DNA of 64,000 bases from Halalkalibacter alkalisediminis (GTDB lineage Bacteria; Bacillota; Bacilli; Bacillales; Bacillaceae_D): contig NZ_JAQQWT010000002.1 in the NCBI RefSeq assembly GCF_028610705.1, positions 62,001 through 126,000 on the forward strand, in the 5' to 3' direction. The translations under genes and the position numbers were made by a program. The notes under the pieces were generated by a model. It was not told where the DNA came from. It saw nothing but the letters and a program-made list of their open reading frames with translations, and did not search any database. Shown piece after piece: positions 26,122 through 34,880 of the stretch; position 1 is the stretch's first letter, and each line of letters begins with the position of its first letter.

Positions 26122-26196
26122 GTCTTTTGCGGTAATAATCACAACGACTAGTGTTGCAAAAGCAACCATAAGCATTAGTGATTCGAAGACGGTCAT
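26113..26196 (-). CDS. Holin-like type I toxin peptide
   Basis: 27 residues: MTVFESLMLMVAFATLVVV then IITAKDKK. Single TM helix with a short basic tail; the M-T-V-F-E-x-(L/I)-M-x-M start is characteristic of the putative holin-like toxin family (TxpA/BsrG-like membrane peptides). A strong ribosome site AAAGGGGGTG lies 6 nt before the ATG; CCCC-atgtgaaa-GGGG can sequester it. Promoter: extended -10 TGTTATAAT (TATAAT at 26269-26274). Known: such peptides depolarise or damage the membrane and are neutralised by an antisense RNA. Confidence 0.82.
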   Translation of the reverse strand: MTVFESLMLMVAFATLVVVIITAKDKK

Positions 26197-26324
26197 TGGC
26201 CTCACCCCCTTTCACATGGGGATGAAATGCCTCCACCCTTGAGAAGCAATATTCAATTTGCATCTACTATTATAACACAAAAGATACCATTCATAGAAAC
26301 AAATGTTTGTATCCACCGTTGGAA

Positions 26325-26588
26325 TCAATGATACATATATTGAATCTCTTCCAAGTCACGAATCAATGATTGGAGCTCTTCTTGTGACAAAGAAAGGAAC
26401 ATTTGATCGTACAAAGTAATGACTTGTCCATCCTTATCATTCTCATGACTTTTTAAATACCGATAAAGCTTATCCGTTTGTTTTTTATTGAGTATCGATT
26501 TTGTAGTTTGACTTTTTACTTGTTGTACAATAAATTCATTAACTTCTTTATCAAATTCTCCTGAAATAATTTTCCCATCCCAAGGCAT
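26325..26588 (-). CDS. Hypothetical protein, 87 residues
   Basis: Not recognised. Start: ATG at 26588 with AGGAGTG 6 nt upstream; a GTG at 26597 lies within that ribosome site. Seen: soluble, mixed charge, probably helical, with an amphipathic C-terminal segment (LSLSQEELQSLIRDLEEIQY). No signal peptide, membrane segment or cysteines. It is flanked by the toxin-antitoxin locus and a dead luciferase-like gene. Confidence 0.65.
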   Translation of the reverse strand: MPWDGKIISGEFDKEVNEFIVQQVKSQTTKSILNKKQTDKLYRYLKSHENDKDGQVITLYDQMFLSLSQEELQSLIRDLEEIQYMYH

Positions 26589-26638
26589 TCTAACCACTCC
26601 TGAAGTTTATTACTTAGTATATCCACATCAGAAAATGA

Positions 26639-27403
26639 CTATAAACAACTGGCTAATAATTCATAAGACTTCAATCGATCTTCAAATTGTAATGTATTGG
26701 TGATAACCATGATTTCGTCTACTTTGTAGTGTTCAATAAGGTTTTCTAATTCTCTTTTCACTTGCGATTGACTACCGATAATGGTTTTTTTAAATTTTGA
26801 TCTCTCTCCCATCACTCTCACTCTCACTCATAAATAAACCAAATGCATAGGGCAATCCGTATTCAGCTGCCAGTCGTGCACTCGTCTTATTTGTTCCTAG
26901 AAGCCAAGGTTGTGCCGCGATCACTGGTTGTGGAGTTGCAACTACCTTAGAATTTGGATGGTCGGCTCGGGAGTGCCTTCAAAAAAGTACAGCAATTCTT
27001 TAAGTTTTTCTGGCATATTCCATACTTCTTTTAAAAAATGGTCTGACAACACGTCAGTTGCTTCTACAGACCCTCCAGGAGCACGAGCCATTCCTAGGTC
27101 CACTCTATCTGGAAAAAGGGTTGCTAACATATTCGCTAATTCAGCTACTTTATAAGGTTTATAATGAGGTAACAATATCGCTCCTGAACGAACCCTTATA
27201 TTTTGAGTTTTTGTTCCAATGTAGCCGAGTAGAACTTCAGGAGCAGAACAAGCAAGATTGGGGAAACTGTGATGTTCAGCAACCCAATAACGAGTAAATC
27301 CCTATCGCTCTCTAGCTTGGGCTAATTTTAATGAAGCATTAAAGGCATCATAAGCCGTTTGATTCGTTGATATAGGGACCTGACTTAAAATGCTTATTTT
27401 CAT
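26639..27403 (-). pseudogene. Broken luciferase-like (LLM) flavin monooxygenase
   Basis: Minus-strand reading from ATG at 27403 gives MKISILSQVPISTNQTAYDA, KLAQARER, an in-frame TAG, GFTRYWVAEHHSFPNLACSA, GAILLPHYKPYKVAE, FPDRVDLGMARAPGGS, a frameshift near 26935, VVATPQPVIAAQPWLLGTNK, GLPYAFGLFMS, further disruption, then IIGSQSQVKRELENLIEHYK and VDEIMVITNTLQFEDRL. The order and motifs match the MsnO8-type LLM family. Confidence 0.85.
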
Positions 27404-27523
27404 GACTTACTACCTTTTTTCTAGCAATCCTTTGTAACCTTATTCTTAATTTTTTTGGGAAACCGTAACAAATGGCATTGTGTTATGATAAGTTTATTCT
27501 ATTCATTGACAGGAGCTGATCAA

Positions 27524-27913
27524 TTGATTAAATATAAAGAGCTTCATCACGTAAGTTTAACGGTAAGTGATTTACAAAAATCAACAGAATTTTATCGTGA
27601 GGTCTTGGGTCTTAGAGAGATCGAACGTCCTGATTTTGATTTCGCTGGTGCATGGTTTGAAATCGGCCAACAACAACTTCATCTTATTGTATTTCCAACT
27701 GCTCAAACCATCCGACATGATAAAAAACTAAGCAGTCGAGAAGGTCACTTTGCTTTAAGAGTAGAAAATTACCACGAAGCTTTGCATTGGTTGAAAAAGC
27801 ATGACATCGAAATCCTCGAGAAACCCCACAGCAAAAGTGGGTTTGCTCAAATCTTTTGTACAGATCCAGATGGGCATTTAATTGAATTAAATGTAGATCA
27901 AAGAGACCTATAA
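27524..27913 (+). CDS. VOC-family (glyoxalase/dioxygenase-like) protein
   Basis: Single vicinal-oxygen-chelate domain protein. Seen: 129 residues with two beta-alpha-beta-beta-beta modules; putative metal ligands His (ELHHVSLTV, module 1), His (QQLHLIVF), His (EGHFALRV, module 2) and Glu (GHLIELNV). Start: TTG at 27524, AGGAG 8 nt upstream; the ATG frame from 27455 has no ribosome site. The family includes glyoxalase I, ring-cleavage dioxygenases and antibiotic-binding proteins; substrate not predictable. Stand-alone gene with a strong terminator behind it. Confidence 0.85.
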   Translation: MIKYKELHHVSLTVSDLQKSTEFYREVLGLREIERPDFDFAGAWFEIGQQQLHLIVFPTAQTIRHDKKLSSREGHFALRVENYHEALHWLKKHDIEILEKPHSKSGFAQIFCTDPDGHLIELNVDQRDL

Positions 27914-27926
27914 ATAGTAGAAAAAA

Positions 27927-27960
27927 ACAAGGTGAGATTCTGTGTCCTCACCTTGTTTTT
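27927..27960. terminator. Bidirectional terminator between convergent genes
   Basis: AACAAGGTGAG-(10 nt)-CTCACCTTGTT flanked by As on one side and Ts on the other; serves the VOC and TraB-like genes. Confidence 0.9.
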
Positions 27961-27970
27961 ATTTAATTTA

Positions 27971-29152
27971 TTATGCCCCAAATATATTCTGAATGAATAT
28001 ACGAACAACATCAGCTCCGCCAATGATTGTTCCTAATGTACTTCCTAAGTTGGTTAAGACGACGATTAATAAAATACGAGTGACCTTATTACTCCAAAAT
28101 CCTTTAACGGTAAAAACATCTTCTGAAAGGGTTTCGAAATCGCCTACTTTCGGTTTACGGAAATAGGCCTCGACAAATCCAGCAAACCATCCAGCAGCTA
28201 AGAGCGGATATAAGGAACTAAATGGAGCAATGAGTAAAGCTGTTAATATCGTTAGAGGGTGACCTAAGGCAATCGCAGCTCCAATCGCGGAAAATAGCGA
28301 ATTCCAAATGACCCAGCTCATTGTTAAATTAACACCCACTTCCGGATTTGCCCAGAATGAATAGCCAATGATGGCAAGAATAATGAATGGGATCGCCCAT
28401 CCGATAAACATAGGTGCTTTTGATTTATTTGGACGTTTATTTAATGCATCTAAATTGTGTTCCTTTTTTATTTCTTCCTTGATCCCTGGAACATGAGCAG
28501 CTCCTAAAACAGCGAGAATCTTCTTCCCTGGAGCATCCTTTATTTTTTGTGCTAAATATTGATCTCGTTCATCAATTAATGGTACTTTTAATTTTGGAAA
28601 AGACTCAGTCAGTTCATCAAGCATGGAGTGTAGCATGTCTTGAGATTTCATTTTCTCGAGTTCTTCTTCTGAGATTTCCTCTTTATTAAAAACACTGTAT
28701 ATAATTTGCATAAGAAGCTTTGCTCTACCGCTCAAACCAATCCCATGCCAAATGCGCGCAAAAGTAATTTGAATATTTCTATCCGCCAAAACTAAATTTG
28801 CGTTTATTTCTTTTGCTGATTCAATCCCTTGAATCATTTCTTGACCTGGTTTTATATCAAATTGCTTTGCCATCCGTTTTTGAAAAGAAGAAATAAGAAG
28901 ATTCATTAAAAGAAGAGTAGCTTTTTTCTCTTTAATCACCTTAAAAATATCCATATCTTTCCATTTTCTACCGTCTGTAATTGATTGGTACCTCTGCTCG
29001 TCCAACTCGATACAAACAGCATCGGGTCTCTCGGCCTCAATCACTTCTTTTACTTGTTCTGCACTTTTCTTTGAAACATGTGCAGTACCGATTAAAATAA
29101 ATTCCTTATCCCCTATGTGGATTCTCGTAATGTTCTTATCTTGTTCTGACAT
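27971..29152 (-). CDS. TraB/PrgY-family membrane protein
   Basis: Seen: 393 residues. N-terminal soluble domain with the family signatures IGTAHVS (near residue 22), IELDEQRY, DERDQYLAQ and VLGAAHVPGI; C-terminal half with about four TM segments (IGWAIPFIILAIIGYSFW and following). Known: the family has a Tiki/GumN-like metalloprotease-related fold; PrgY of enterococci inhibits a peptide pheromone, but the chromosomal members are of unknown function. The conserved GTAHVS, E and ERD/H residues are all present. Start ATG with GGAAGG 6 nt upstream. Monocistronic. Confidence 0.88.
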   Translation of the reverse strand: MSEQDKNITRIHIGDKEFILIGTAHVSKKSAEQVKEVIEAERPDAVCIELDEQRYQSITDGRKWKDMDIFKVIKEKKATLLLMNLLISSFQKRMAKQFDIKPGQEMIQGIESAKEINANLVLADRNIQITFARIWHGIGLSGRAKLLMQIIYSVFNKEEISEEELEKMKSQDMLHSMLDELTESFPKLKVPLIDERDQYLAQKIKDAPGKKILAVLGAAHVPGIKEEIKKEHNLDALNKRPNKSKAPMFIGWAIPFIILAIIGYSFWANPEVGVNLTMSWVIWNSLFSAIGAAIALGHPLTILTALLIAPFSSLYPLLAAGWFAGFVEAYFRKPKVGDFETLSEDVFTVKGFWSNKVTRILLIVVLTNLGSTLGTIIGGADVVRIFIQNIFGA

Positions 29153-29413
29153 AAATTACCTTCCCTTAGATAGATTCTTTATCTATTTAACCCTATGACA
29201 CAATCATATAGCTTATACAATCATGAGCTAAAATGAGAAAAATTTCAATCAAATTGTATCGATTCTTTAAAATATACAAGATGTCACATCAAATTAAGAT
29301 CATCTCTGTTGTTTCTATAGACCTGGATCATCGTAAGAGATTTATGAAATCCTTGAATAGGAATATAGGTTTGGACAAATAGTAAGAATTGAAAAAGAAT
29401 TGGAGGGAATCAG

Positions 29414-29593
29414 ATGATTAAACAACGAGCAATCGAAATTTCAGAATCACCTATTATGGCAAATGTTACTTATAACGATATTCCAGTATATATTCAGAAA
29501 GTAAGTGACCAAAATGAAACAGCAAGAATCTTCCCTTTAGATGATCCACAGGATGAAAAAGAAGTTAATCTTTCTAGTTTAATCGAACATTAA
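29414..29593 (+). CDS. sspH: H-type small acid-soluble spore protein
   Basis: 59 residues starting MIKQRAIEISESPIMANVTY and containing DIPVYIQKVSDQNETARIFP, matching SspH (S-P-x-M-x-N-V-T-Y...I-Y-I-Q-x-V-x-x-x-x-x-T-A-R-I-(Y/F)-P-L). Known: SspH is a minor spore-core protein made in the forespore under sigma-F/G. GGAGGG precedes the ATG by 5 nt. GAATA (29355-29359) and CAAATAG (29376-29382), 16 nt apart, are a weak sigma-G-like promoter candidate. Terminator at 29599-29632. Confidence 0.92.
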   Translation: MIKQRAIEISESPIMANVTYNDIPVYIQKVSDQNETARIFPLDDPQDEKEVNLSSLIEH

Positions 29594-29598
29594 TATTG

Positions 29599-29632
29599 AA
29601 AAACACCGCTCTCATTTATGAGCGGTGTTTTC
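29599..29632 (+). terminator. sspH terminator
   Basis: AAAACACCGCTC-tcattta-tGAGCGGTGTTTT, perfect stem with T-tract; could also serve the convergent gene at 29641. Confidence 0.9.
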
Positions 29633-29640
29633 TGAATGAA

Positions 29641-29850
29641 TTATGTATTTTCGTTGATTTGCTTAATTTCTTCATCAGCAAAGTGCTCATTAGCCTTTTC
29701 TAAATCCTTGTGCTCGTTAACTGAATCTCCAGGGTATCGATCAATCGTATTTGAAGGATGATATGGATCTAGTTCTGTACGAATTCCGATCTCTCCGCCA
29801 GTGTTAGCTTCCGTTGGCAAATCAAATGTTTTCTTCTTTTTTTTATCCAA
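29641..29850 (-). CDS. Small hydrophilic protein, 69 residues (hypothetical)
   Basis: Start: TTG at 29850 with AGAGGTG 6 nt upstream; the ATG at 29874 lies before this ribosome site and is rejected. Seen: lysine run at the N-terminus (DKKKKKTFDLPTEANTGGEI) then a strongly acidic, glycine-poor and probably disordered tail (KDLEKANEHFADEEIKQINE). Its convergent position next to sspH and its small charged character suggest a stress or spore protein, but that is a guess. Confidence 0.65.
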   Translation of the reverse strand: MDKKKKKTFDLPTEANTGGEIGIRTELDPYHPSNTIDRYPGDSVNEHKDLEKANEHFADEEIKQINENT

Positions 29851-29968
29851 GACAATCACCTCTATTAATATCATTTGGTCTATAGTTTGCCTTCATAGCC
29901 ATATTTATATGAATCGAATGTTGAAATACGAACATAAGTTCTATATAATAATAAAAGGGGGTTGAAGA

Positions 29969-30325
29969 ATGTGGGATAAAGATGAAGAAGAATTAATAAC
30001 AAAGGGTATTTACTTACCTCTAGTTAGAAAAGTATTAGAGCGAGATGTTGAAAAGTTGAAAAAAGCTGAATTGAAATTTATCGGACCTTATCTTCTATTA
30101 GTGGAAAGGACCATCATTAAAATTGGCTTGGAATTAGGAAAAGTAAAAAGACAATTGTCGCAAAAAGGAATTTATATATACAATGAAGGAATCAAAGAAG
30201 GCTTATGTTTATACTTAATTGTGATCAGAGGTTACCGTCAAGAAAAAAAGCTCTTCCCCCATTTAATGAAACAAAGCGTTGAAACCTATATTAACGAGTA
30301 CTTAAATCCACCGCAAAATGAATGA
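29969..30325 (+). CDS. Hypothetical helical protein, 118 residues
   Basis: Not recognised with certainty. Start ATG with GGGGG 7 nt upstream. Seen: soluble, basic and probably all-helical (VRKVLERDVEKLKKAELKFI, ERTIIKIGLELGKVKRQLSQ), with a conserved-looking aromatic/basic C-terminus (YLIVIRGYRQEKKLFPHLMK). No membrane segment or signal. Stand-alone gene; similar-length uncharacterised proteins are common in Bacillaceae. Confidence 0.7.
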   Translation: MWDKDEEELITKGIYLPLVRKVLERDVEKLKKAELKFIGPYLLLVERTIIKIGLELGKVKRQLSQKGIYIYNEGIKEGLCLYLIVIRGYRQEKKLFPHLMKQSVETYINEYLNPPQNE

Positions 30326-30442
30326 CTTGATAAGCAACAAGCAGGCATGTGTCATACATAAAATAATTAAAAATGGAATGCGTTCCTTTCACGCATCCCG
30401 TTTCCATATAAACATCCAAAACGATTGAACAAGTTAAGCTTA

Positions 30443-30802
30443 CTCGTTGAAACTCTTTATAACGAGTGCCTTGAAAAGTTAACTAACCCACATCACCCTC
30501 AGCCATAAGTCCATATTCTTTACCAGATAACTTCAGTTCCATACGATCGCCGCTCTCTACCTCAAAAGTTATATAATATGTAGTCGAAGTTGAATGGTGA
30601 AGATGATCGTTATGGTGATGTCGGCGCCTGCAAACGGACGTTCGCTTCGCGACTACGTTTACAGGCACTGTTAAAACAGGCTGTTGATTATTGGAATTCC
30701 ATTGTTTAACACCACTAACTATATTAAAATGACAATTCCCAAAATAATGAGAAAGAAAATGGGAAAAAGGCTTTCCATAATAGGAAAAGAATCAATTGCC
30801 AT
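30443..30802 (-). pseudogene. Broken DUF2500 membrane protein
   Basis: From ATG at 30802 (GGGGAG 5 nt upstream) the frame gives a TM segment (SLFPIFFLIILGIVI), then a one-base frameshift near 30719, then IVSGVKQWNSNNQQPVLTVP, VNVVAKRTSV, STSTTYYITFEVESGDRMEL and KLSGKEYGLMAEGDVG, a stop at 30483, and LTFQGTRYKEF. This order matches DUF2500. The His-rich run RRRHHHNDHLHH is unusual but in frame. Confidence 0.85.
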
Positions 30803-30979
30803 TTATACTCCCCTTAAACATGATCTAATTTACTCACCCTGAGTTCACCATCACTTCCATTTTTTATCTCTTGTTATTTAACTGTCGTTGTGTTAAAAAG
30901 GTTTCATCAAATTAGAAAACATTTTTACCAGTTTGGTAGTTTCATAAAAATAGGAAGAGATTTATCTCTTCCTACAGGC

Positions 30980-31147
30980 TTACACTTGATCTGGGTTTTC
31001 TAATTGAGGATATTCATTTAAAAATCGGTTTTCAGTTGTTGCAAACTTAACGGACAATAAACTTTCATCCGGATTTAATCCAAACAAATCCTTTTGTTCT
31101 TTTGTAGAAGACTCATTACGTTCTTTGTTTTTTTTCGTTGTCATCAT
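30980..31147 (-). CDS. Small hypothetical protein, 55 residues
   Basis: MMTTKKNKERNESSTKEQKD then LFGLNPDESLLSVKFATTEN. GGAGAG lies 6 nt before the ATG at 31147 (a second ATG follows immediately). Hydrophilic and probably disordered N-terminus; the LFGLNPDE segment may be a conserved core. No family recognised. Confidence 0.65.
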   Translation of the reverse strand: MMTTKKNKERNESSTKEQKDLFGLNPDESLLSVKFATTENRFLNEYPQLENPDQV

Positions 31148-31574
31148 GATTCACTCTCCTTTTCATTTACTATTTCCTAATGCTAAATGATTCACTCTTC
31201 CTTCATGGTTGTTAACTTTTTCTTTTCTTTGCTCCTTCTAGCGTCGAACATATTTTTCCTACAGGTGGGAAAGTAAAACTGGGGTGATCTAATGAGTTCA
31301 TTATGGAGATTAATGATTTTAAAAAACTTCTTCTCCTCCTAAGGGGTTTGGTGATGAACAACCAAGGTATCCTTCTATTAACAAAATCACTTGGGTGAGA
31401 AGGGAAATGTTAGAGACCAAGGGAGATATATGGATCGCTGATTTAGAAAATCGCAACGCAAATCTCTGGATTCAGAACTCAGTAAGTCAGGCCATTTTCG
31501 AAAGGTGAAATAAATGACCGCATTCCATTTGTGAAACAGAATGCGGTCTTTACTTATTTTTGATTTGCGTACGG
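31148..31574. other. Gap with a possible dead gene
   Basis: On the plus strand at about 31335-31508 one frame reads KGFGDEQPRYPSINKITWVR then REMLETKGDIWIADLENRNA and NLWIQNSVSQAIFER before TGA, followed by a terminator. No start codon with a ribosome site lies in frame before the internal GTG/ATG near 31395-31410, and TAA closes the frame upstream. I treat it as an unidentified remnant. Confidence 0.4.
31516..31560 (+). terminator. Terminator behind the unidentified remnant
   Basis: GACCGCATTC-(13 nt)-GAATGCGGTC then TTTACTTATTTTT; strong stem and T-rich tail. Confidence 0.85.
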
Positions 31575-33233
31575 TTAAATCTCAATAATAATAGGAACGA
31601 TCATAGGTTTTTTCTTTGTTTGGGCGAACAAATATTGTCCAACTGCTTTTTTAATATGCTGTTTGATTACTTTCCATTGGTTTCTATTCTCTTCTTGTAG
31701 ATCAGAAACGGTTTTGGTAATAAGGCGATTCACATCTTTTTTAAGATCCTCGTAGTCTTGATACACAAATCCTCGGGTAATTGTATCTGGTCCAGAAACC
31801 ATTTTTCGTTCGGCTTTACTCATGGTTAATACAATCACTAGCATGCCGTCTTCTGAAAGTTGTTTTCGATCACGTAACACCATTTCTCCAACATCTCCAA
31901 CACCTACTCCGTCTACATAGGTATTGCCTGTAGGGATTTTCCGTGTCTGACGTGCTAGCCCTTCTTGAATATCGACAACATCACCATTATTTAAAATGAA
32001 TGTGTTTCCTTGTTCGACACCAACAGATTCAGCTAATAATTGGTGATGGTGTAGCATTCTATATTCACCGTGAATCGGAATAAAGTATTTCGGTTTTATT
32101 AAAGTAAGCATCAATTTTAAATCTTCTTGATAGCCGTGACCTGAAACGTGCATACCTGATGTGCTTCCTGATCCGTAAATTACATGGGCACCCAGTGTAA
32201 ATAAATTATCAACAATCTTTGTTACATTTCGTTCATTCCCTGGTATCGGTCCAGCAGCAAAAATCACCGTGTCTCCAGCTAAAATGTCGACACCGCGGAA
32301 GTTTCCAGTCGATAAACGCGCAAGAGCAGCCATAGGTTCTCCTTGACTACCTGTACATAAGATAGCGACTCTTTCAGGAGGTAGTTCATTGATTTCTTGT
32401 TGATCAATTAACATTCCTTCAGGAACTTGTAAATAGCCTCGCTTCATGGCAACTTCCACGACATTGACCATGCTTCGCCCAAGCAACGCAAGTTTTCGGT
32501 TGGTTTTACGGGCAGCATCTACGACTTGTTGAACGCGGCTTATATTTGAAGCGAAAGTTGATAGAATGACCTTGCGCTCGGCCTTCATAAAAGCTTCCTC
32601 AACATGTTCTCCTACCATTTGTTCCGATGGGGTTAAACCAGGGCGTTCTGCGTTCGTACTTTCAGACAAAAGGAGCAAGACACCTTCTTTGCCGATTTCA
32701 GCCATTTTATGAATGTCCGAATGCTCATTTTTTGCGGGCGTTAAATCAAATTTGAAATCACCCGTATGCACGACCTTCCCCTCGGGTGTATCAAAGACAA
32801 TTCCCAAACAATCTGGGATGCTGTGTGTTACTTTGAAGAAACTTACATTCAACTCTTCAAAAGTTAAATTTGAATTCGGATTAATCTCAATTAGTTCCGT
32901 TTCCCTCAGTAACTTATGTTCTTTTAACTTTAACTCAATTAAACCAAGAGTGAAACGAGTTGCGTAAACAGGAACATTGATTTTTTTTAATAAAAAAGGA
33001 ATGCCTCCTATATGATCTTCGTGTCCATGTGTAACAATTAAAGCTCGGATTTTTTCTTTGTTTTCAAGTAAATATGTAACATCGGGAATAATCAAGTCAA
33101 CGCCTAATAAGTTTTCATCTGGGAACTTATTCCCACAGTCAATAATCAAAATGTCATTAGCTGACTCAATTGCATACATATTCTTTCCAATCTCATGTAA
33201 GCCACCTAAGGCGTAAACAGATAAAGTACTCAA
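31575..33233 (-). CDS. Ribonuclease J
   Basis: Beta-CASP metallo-beta-lactamase RNase with 5'-3' exo- and endonuclease activity in mRNA decay. Seen: 552 residues, the length of RnjA/RnjB; ALGGLHEIGKN near the start, HGHEDHIGG zinc motif, THSIPDCLG, HTGDFKFD, beta-CASP motifs (STNAERPG, TFASNISRVQQ, CTGSQGEPMAAL), SGHGYQEDL and IHGEYRML. Start: TTG at 33233, since GGGAGG directly abuts the ATG at 33242 but sits 9 nt before the TTG. It resembles J1 and J2 about equally, so no number is given. Monocistronic. Confidence 0.93.
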   Translation of the reverse strand: MSTLSVYALGGLHEIGKNMYAIESANDILIIDCGNKFPDENLLGVDLIIPDVTYLLENKEKIRALIVTHGHEDHIGGIPFLLKKINVPVYATRFTLGLIELKLKEHKLLRETELIEINPNSNLTFEELNVSFFKVTHSIPDCLGIVFDTPEGKVVHTGDFKFDLTPAKNEHSDIHKMAEIGKEGVLLLLSESTNAERPGLTPSEQMVGEHVEEAFMKAERKVILSTFASNISRVQQVVDAARKTNRKLALLGRSMVNVVEVAMKRGYLQVPEGMLIDQQEINELPPERVAILCTGSQGEPMAALARLSTGNFRGVDILAGDTVIFAAGPIPGNERNVTKIVDNLFTLGAHVIYGSGSTSGMHVSGHGYQEDLKLMLTLIKPKYFIPIHGEYRMLHHHQLLAESVGVEQGNTFILNNGDVVDIQEGLARQTRKIPTGNTYVDGVGVGDVGEMVLRDRKQLSEDGMLVIVLTMSKAERKMVSGPDTITRGFVYQDYEDLKKDVNRLITKTVSDLQEENRNQWKVIKQHIKKAVGQYLFAQTKKKPMIVPIIIEI

Positions 33234-33322
33234 GGTTACCATCCTCCCTTATGAAATATTACCGATAGTATGTCCTTGTTCTTGAACCATTATCTAGAAA
33301 AATTCAATTAAGACTGAGTTGA

Positions 33323-33814
33323 TTACGTAATTGAATTCTCTTTTTTGTTTAAAATTCTAATGCAAGCAATAATAGTTCGACACATTAAAAATTTAATGGC
33401 TAAACTTACAAAAGACTGTTGCCATCCCCACCCTTTTTTCCAAGTTATCAAATCTGTCTTTTTAGCAGCGATGGTCTCAATAATAACTTGTGGGATAGTC
33501 ATAGCAAAAAGCTTTAAGATGATAGCAGAGGGCTTGCTGTTTAATGTCCATTGATTGAAGTAAAGCAAGAATAAAGGGTAAAGTATATAATCAAATGGTA
33601 AATGAATAGAAAGTTTCTTTCGGAAAGGTCTTACTTTGTATTTTAAATATCCTTTAGAAACAAGTAAACGATCAGCAAAGGAGTTGCCAATGCAGCTAAC
33701 AAGATAAACTATAATCCAATCTTTTAATGGGCGTTTCCCAATTGCAAAAGGCAACAAAACTACTCCGATAAATGTTGTAATCAATAGAAATGAACGCTCT
33801 ATTCCTCTTTCCAC
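33323..33814 (-). CDS. CBO0543-family membrane protein
   Basis: Seen: 163 residues with four to five TM segments. It shows the family-type blocks KDWIIVYLVSCIGNSFADRL and KVRPF followed by LPFDYILYPLFLLYF. Start is GTG at 33814 with CGGAGGTG 8 nt upstream. Function unknown; the family is frequent in spore-formers and usually found alone. A terminator was not seen directly after the stop. Confidence 0.8.
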   Translation of the reverse strand: MERGIERSFLLITTFIGVVLLPFAIGKRPLKDWIIVYLVSCIGNSFADRLLVSKGYLKYKVRPFRKKLSIHLPFDYILYPLFLLYFNQWTLNSKPSAIILKLFAMTIPQVIIETIAAKKTDLITWKKGWGWQQSFVSLAIKFLMCRTIIACIRILNKKENSIT

Positions 33815-34128
33815 GTACCTAACACCTCCGTTTTATAAGATGCCTTTTTTTGATGACTCATACATAGTTAAACGATTCTTACATTTAAAATCAAAACATA
33901 CCTCTCACCTTTACACTCTCATAAATCGAGTACATGGCAAGAGGTTTCACTTAGATATCATAAAATTTTATGAAAGTAACATTCTTAATAACTTATCTAT
34001 TTTAATGATTAAATCTTATGGTCAATATAAGTTATATCATCATGAGTAATAATTAGTTAAAGAAGTCTACTCCTAATACTACATACTACATACTACGATT
34101 CGTTATTAGGAAGGATTTATTTTTTCTA
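33815..34128. other. Gap, no gene seen
   Basis: 314 bases. A 69-codon plus-strand open frame (33840-34049) has no ribosome site and an unlikely composition. Near 34075-34095 a short direct repeat TACTACATACTACATACTACG occurs. Confidence 0.5.
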
Positions 34129-34407
34129 TTATTCAATAGATTGACGACCAAACTCTAAACGACGAACCCTTCTTGTTAAATCCTCAACTTGTGTTTCTAA
34201 ACGTGTAACACGCTGTGGTATACCTGTTGGTGGTGCAGGTGGTGTCGGTGGTACAGGTGTTGGGGGAAAACGAGGAATCCTAAGCACTTGACCTATATAA
34301 ACTAGGTTTGGATTTGTAATTGCATTCAAAAACATAAGCTCTTGAAGTGTCACACCATAACGATTTGCGATACTCCACAGTGTTTCTCCAGGTTGAACCG
34401 TATGCAT
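34129..34407 (-). CDS. LysM-domain protein with proline linker and coiled coil
   Basis: Peptidoglycan-binding protein, probably spore- or wall-associated. Seen: 92 residues: one LysM (MHTVQPGETLWSIANRYGVT through NLVYIGQVLRIP, residues 1-44), a Pro-rich linker (PPTPVPPTPPAPPTG) and a short coiled coil (VTRLETQVEDLTRRVRRLEF). Start: ATG at 34407, GGAGGAG 7 nt upstream. No signal peptide, as in spore-coat LysM proteins such as SafA; this supports, but does not prove, a spore-coat location. Confidence 0.88.
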   Translation of the reverse strand: MHTVQPGETLWSIANRYGVTLQELMFLNAITNPNLVYIGQVLRIPRFPPTPVPPTPPAPPTGIPQRVTRLETQVEDLTRRVRRLEFGRQSIE

Positions 34408-34503
34408 CAGTTGTCTCCTCCTCAAAAGATGTAAATTCAAACTAGTGTATGTGTTTAATTTTACAAATGTGCTTAGAATTAGCTTTATGGAAAGGAGGTT
34501 GGA

Positions 34504-34633
34504 ATGATGGGTAAGTTCTCCGGGTGACCTAACTCAAGATCAAGTTCAACAATTACTTGGTGTCCTGCAAGGAATTCTTGGTGCACTTGGAAATCTAGGT
34601 ACAGTTGAAAATCTTGTTGGCGGTGATGAGTAA
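34504..34633 (+). pseudogene. Small gene with one-base frameshift
   Basis: AAAGGAGG precedes ATG-ATG at 34504/34507. The zero frame stops after MGKFSG; one base away the frame continues GDLTQDQVQQLLGVLQGILG then ALGNLGTVENLVGGDE to TAA. The continuation is clearly peptide-like (amphipathic Leu/Gly-rich) and has no start of its own. A one-base deletion near 34520 (about 41 residues originally) or a sequencing error is likely. A terminator-like hairpin (34690-34716) follows. Confidence 0.6.
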
Positions 34634-34689
34634 TTTAATTACTTGTTCATGTTAACAAACAACACGTGCAGTCGTTTTGTAAATGCACG

Positions 34690-34716
34690 GGCCCTTGAAC
34701 TTTTGGTTCATGGGCC
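34690..34716 (+). terminator. Hairpin after the small frameshifted gene
   Basis: GGCCCTTGAAC and GTTCATGGGCC pair with one mismatch around TTTTG; the tail TATTAAG is weak. Confidence 0.55.
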
Positions 34717-34880
34717 TATTAAGTTGATGTTTATTAAAATAAAATTAGCAACTAATAAAATCCTCCTTCGAAACAGTAAGGGGTTTACCTGCTTCCAACA
34801 TTTTTCTTGTTAATGAATAAATAAAGATTTAACAAAAATTTCAGCTTCTCTTTCAAAATAAATAGTGGTATACTAATCTA

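Noticed and set aside
33840-34049. 69-codon plus-strand ORF
   Set aside because: No ribosome site, odd composition, no similarity recognised.
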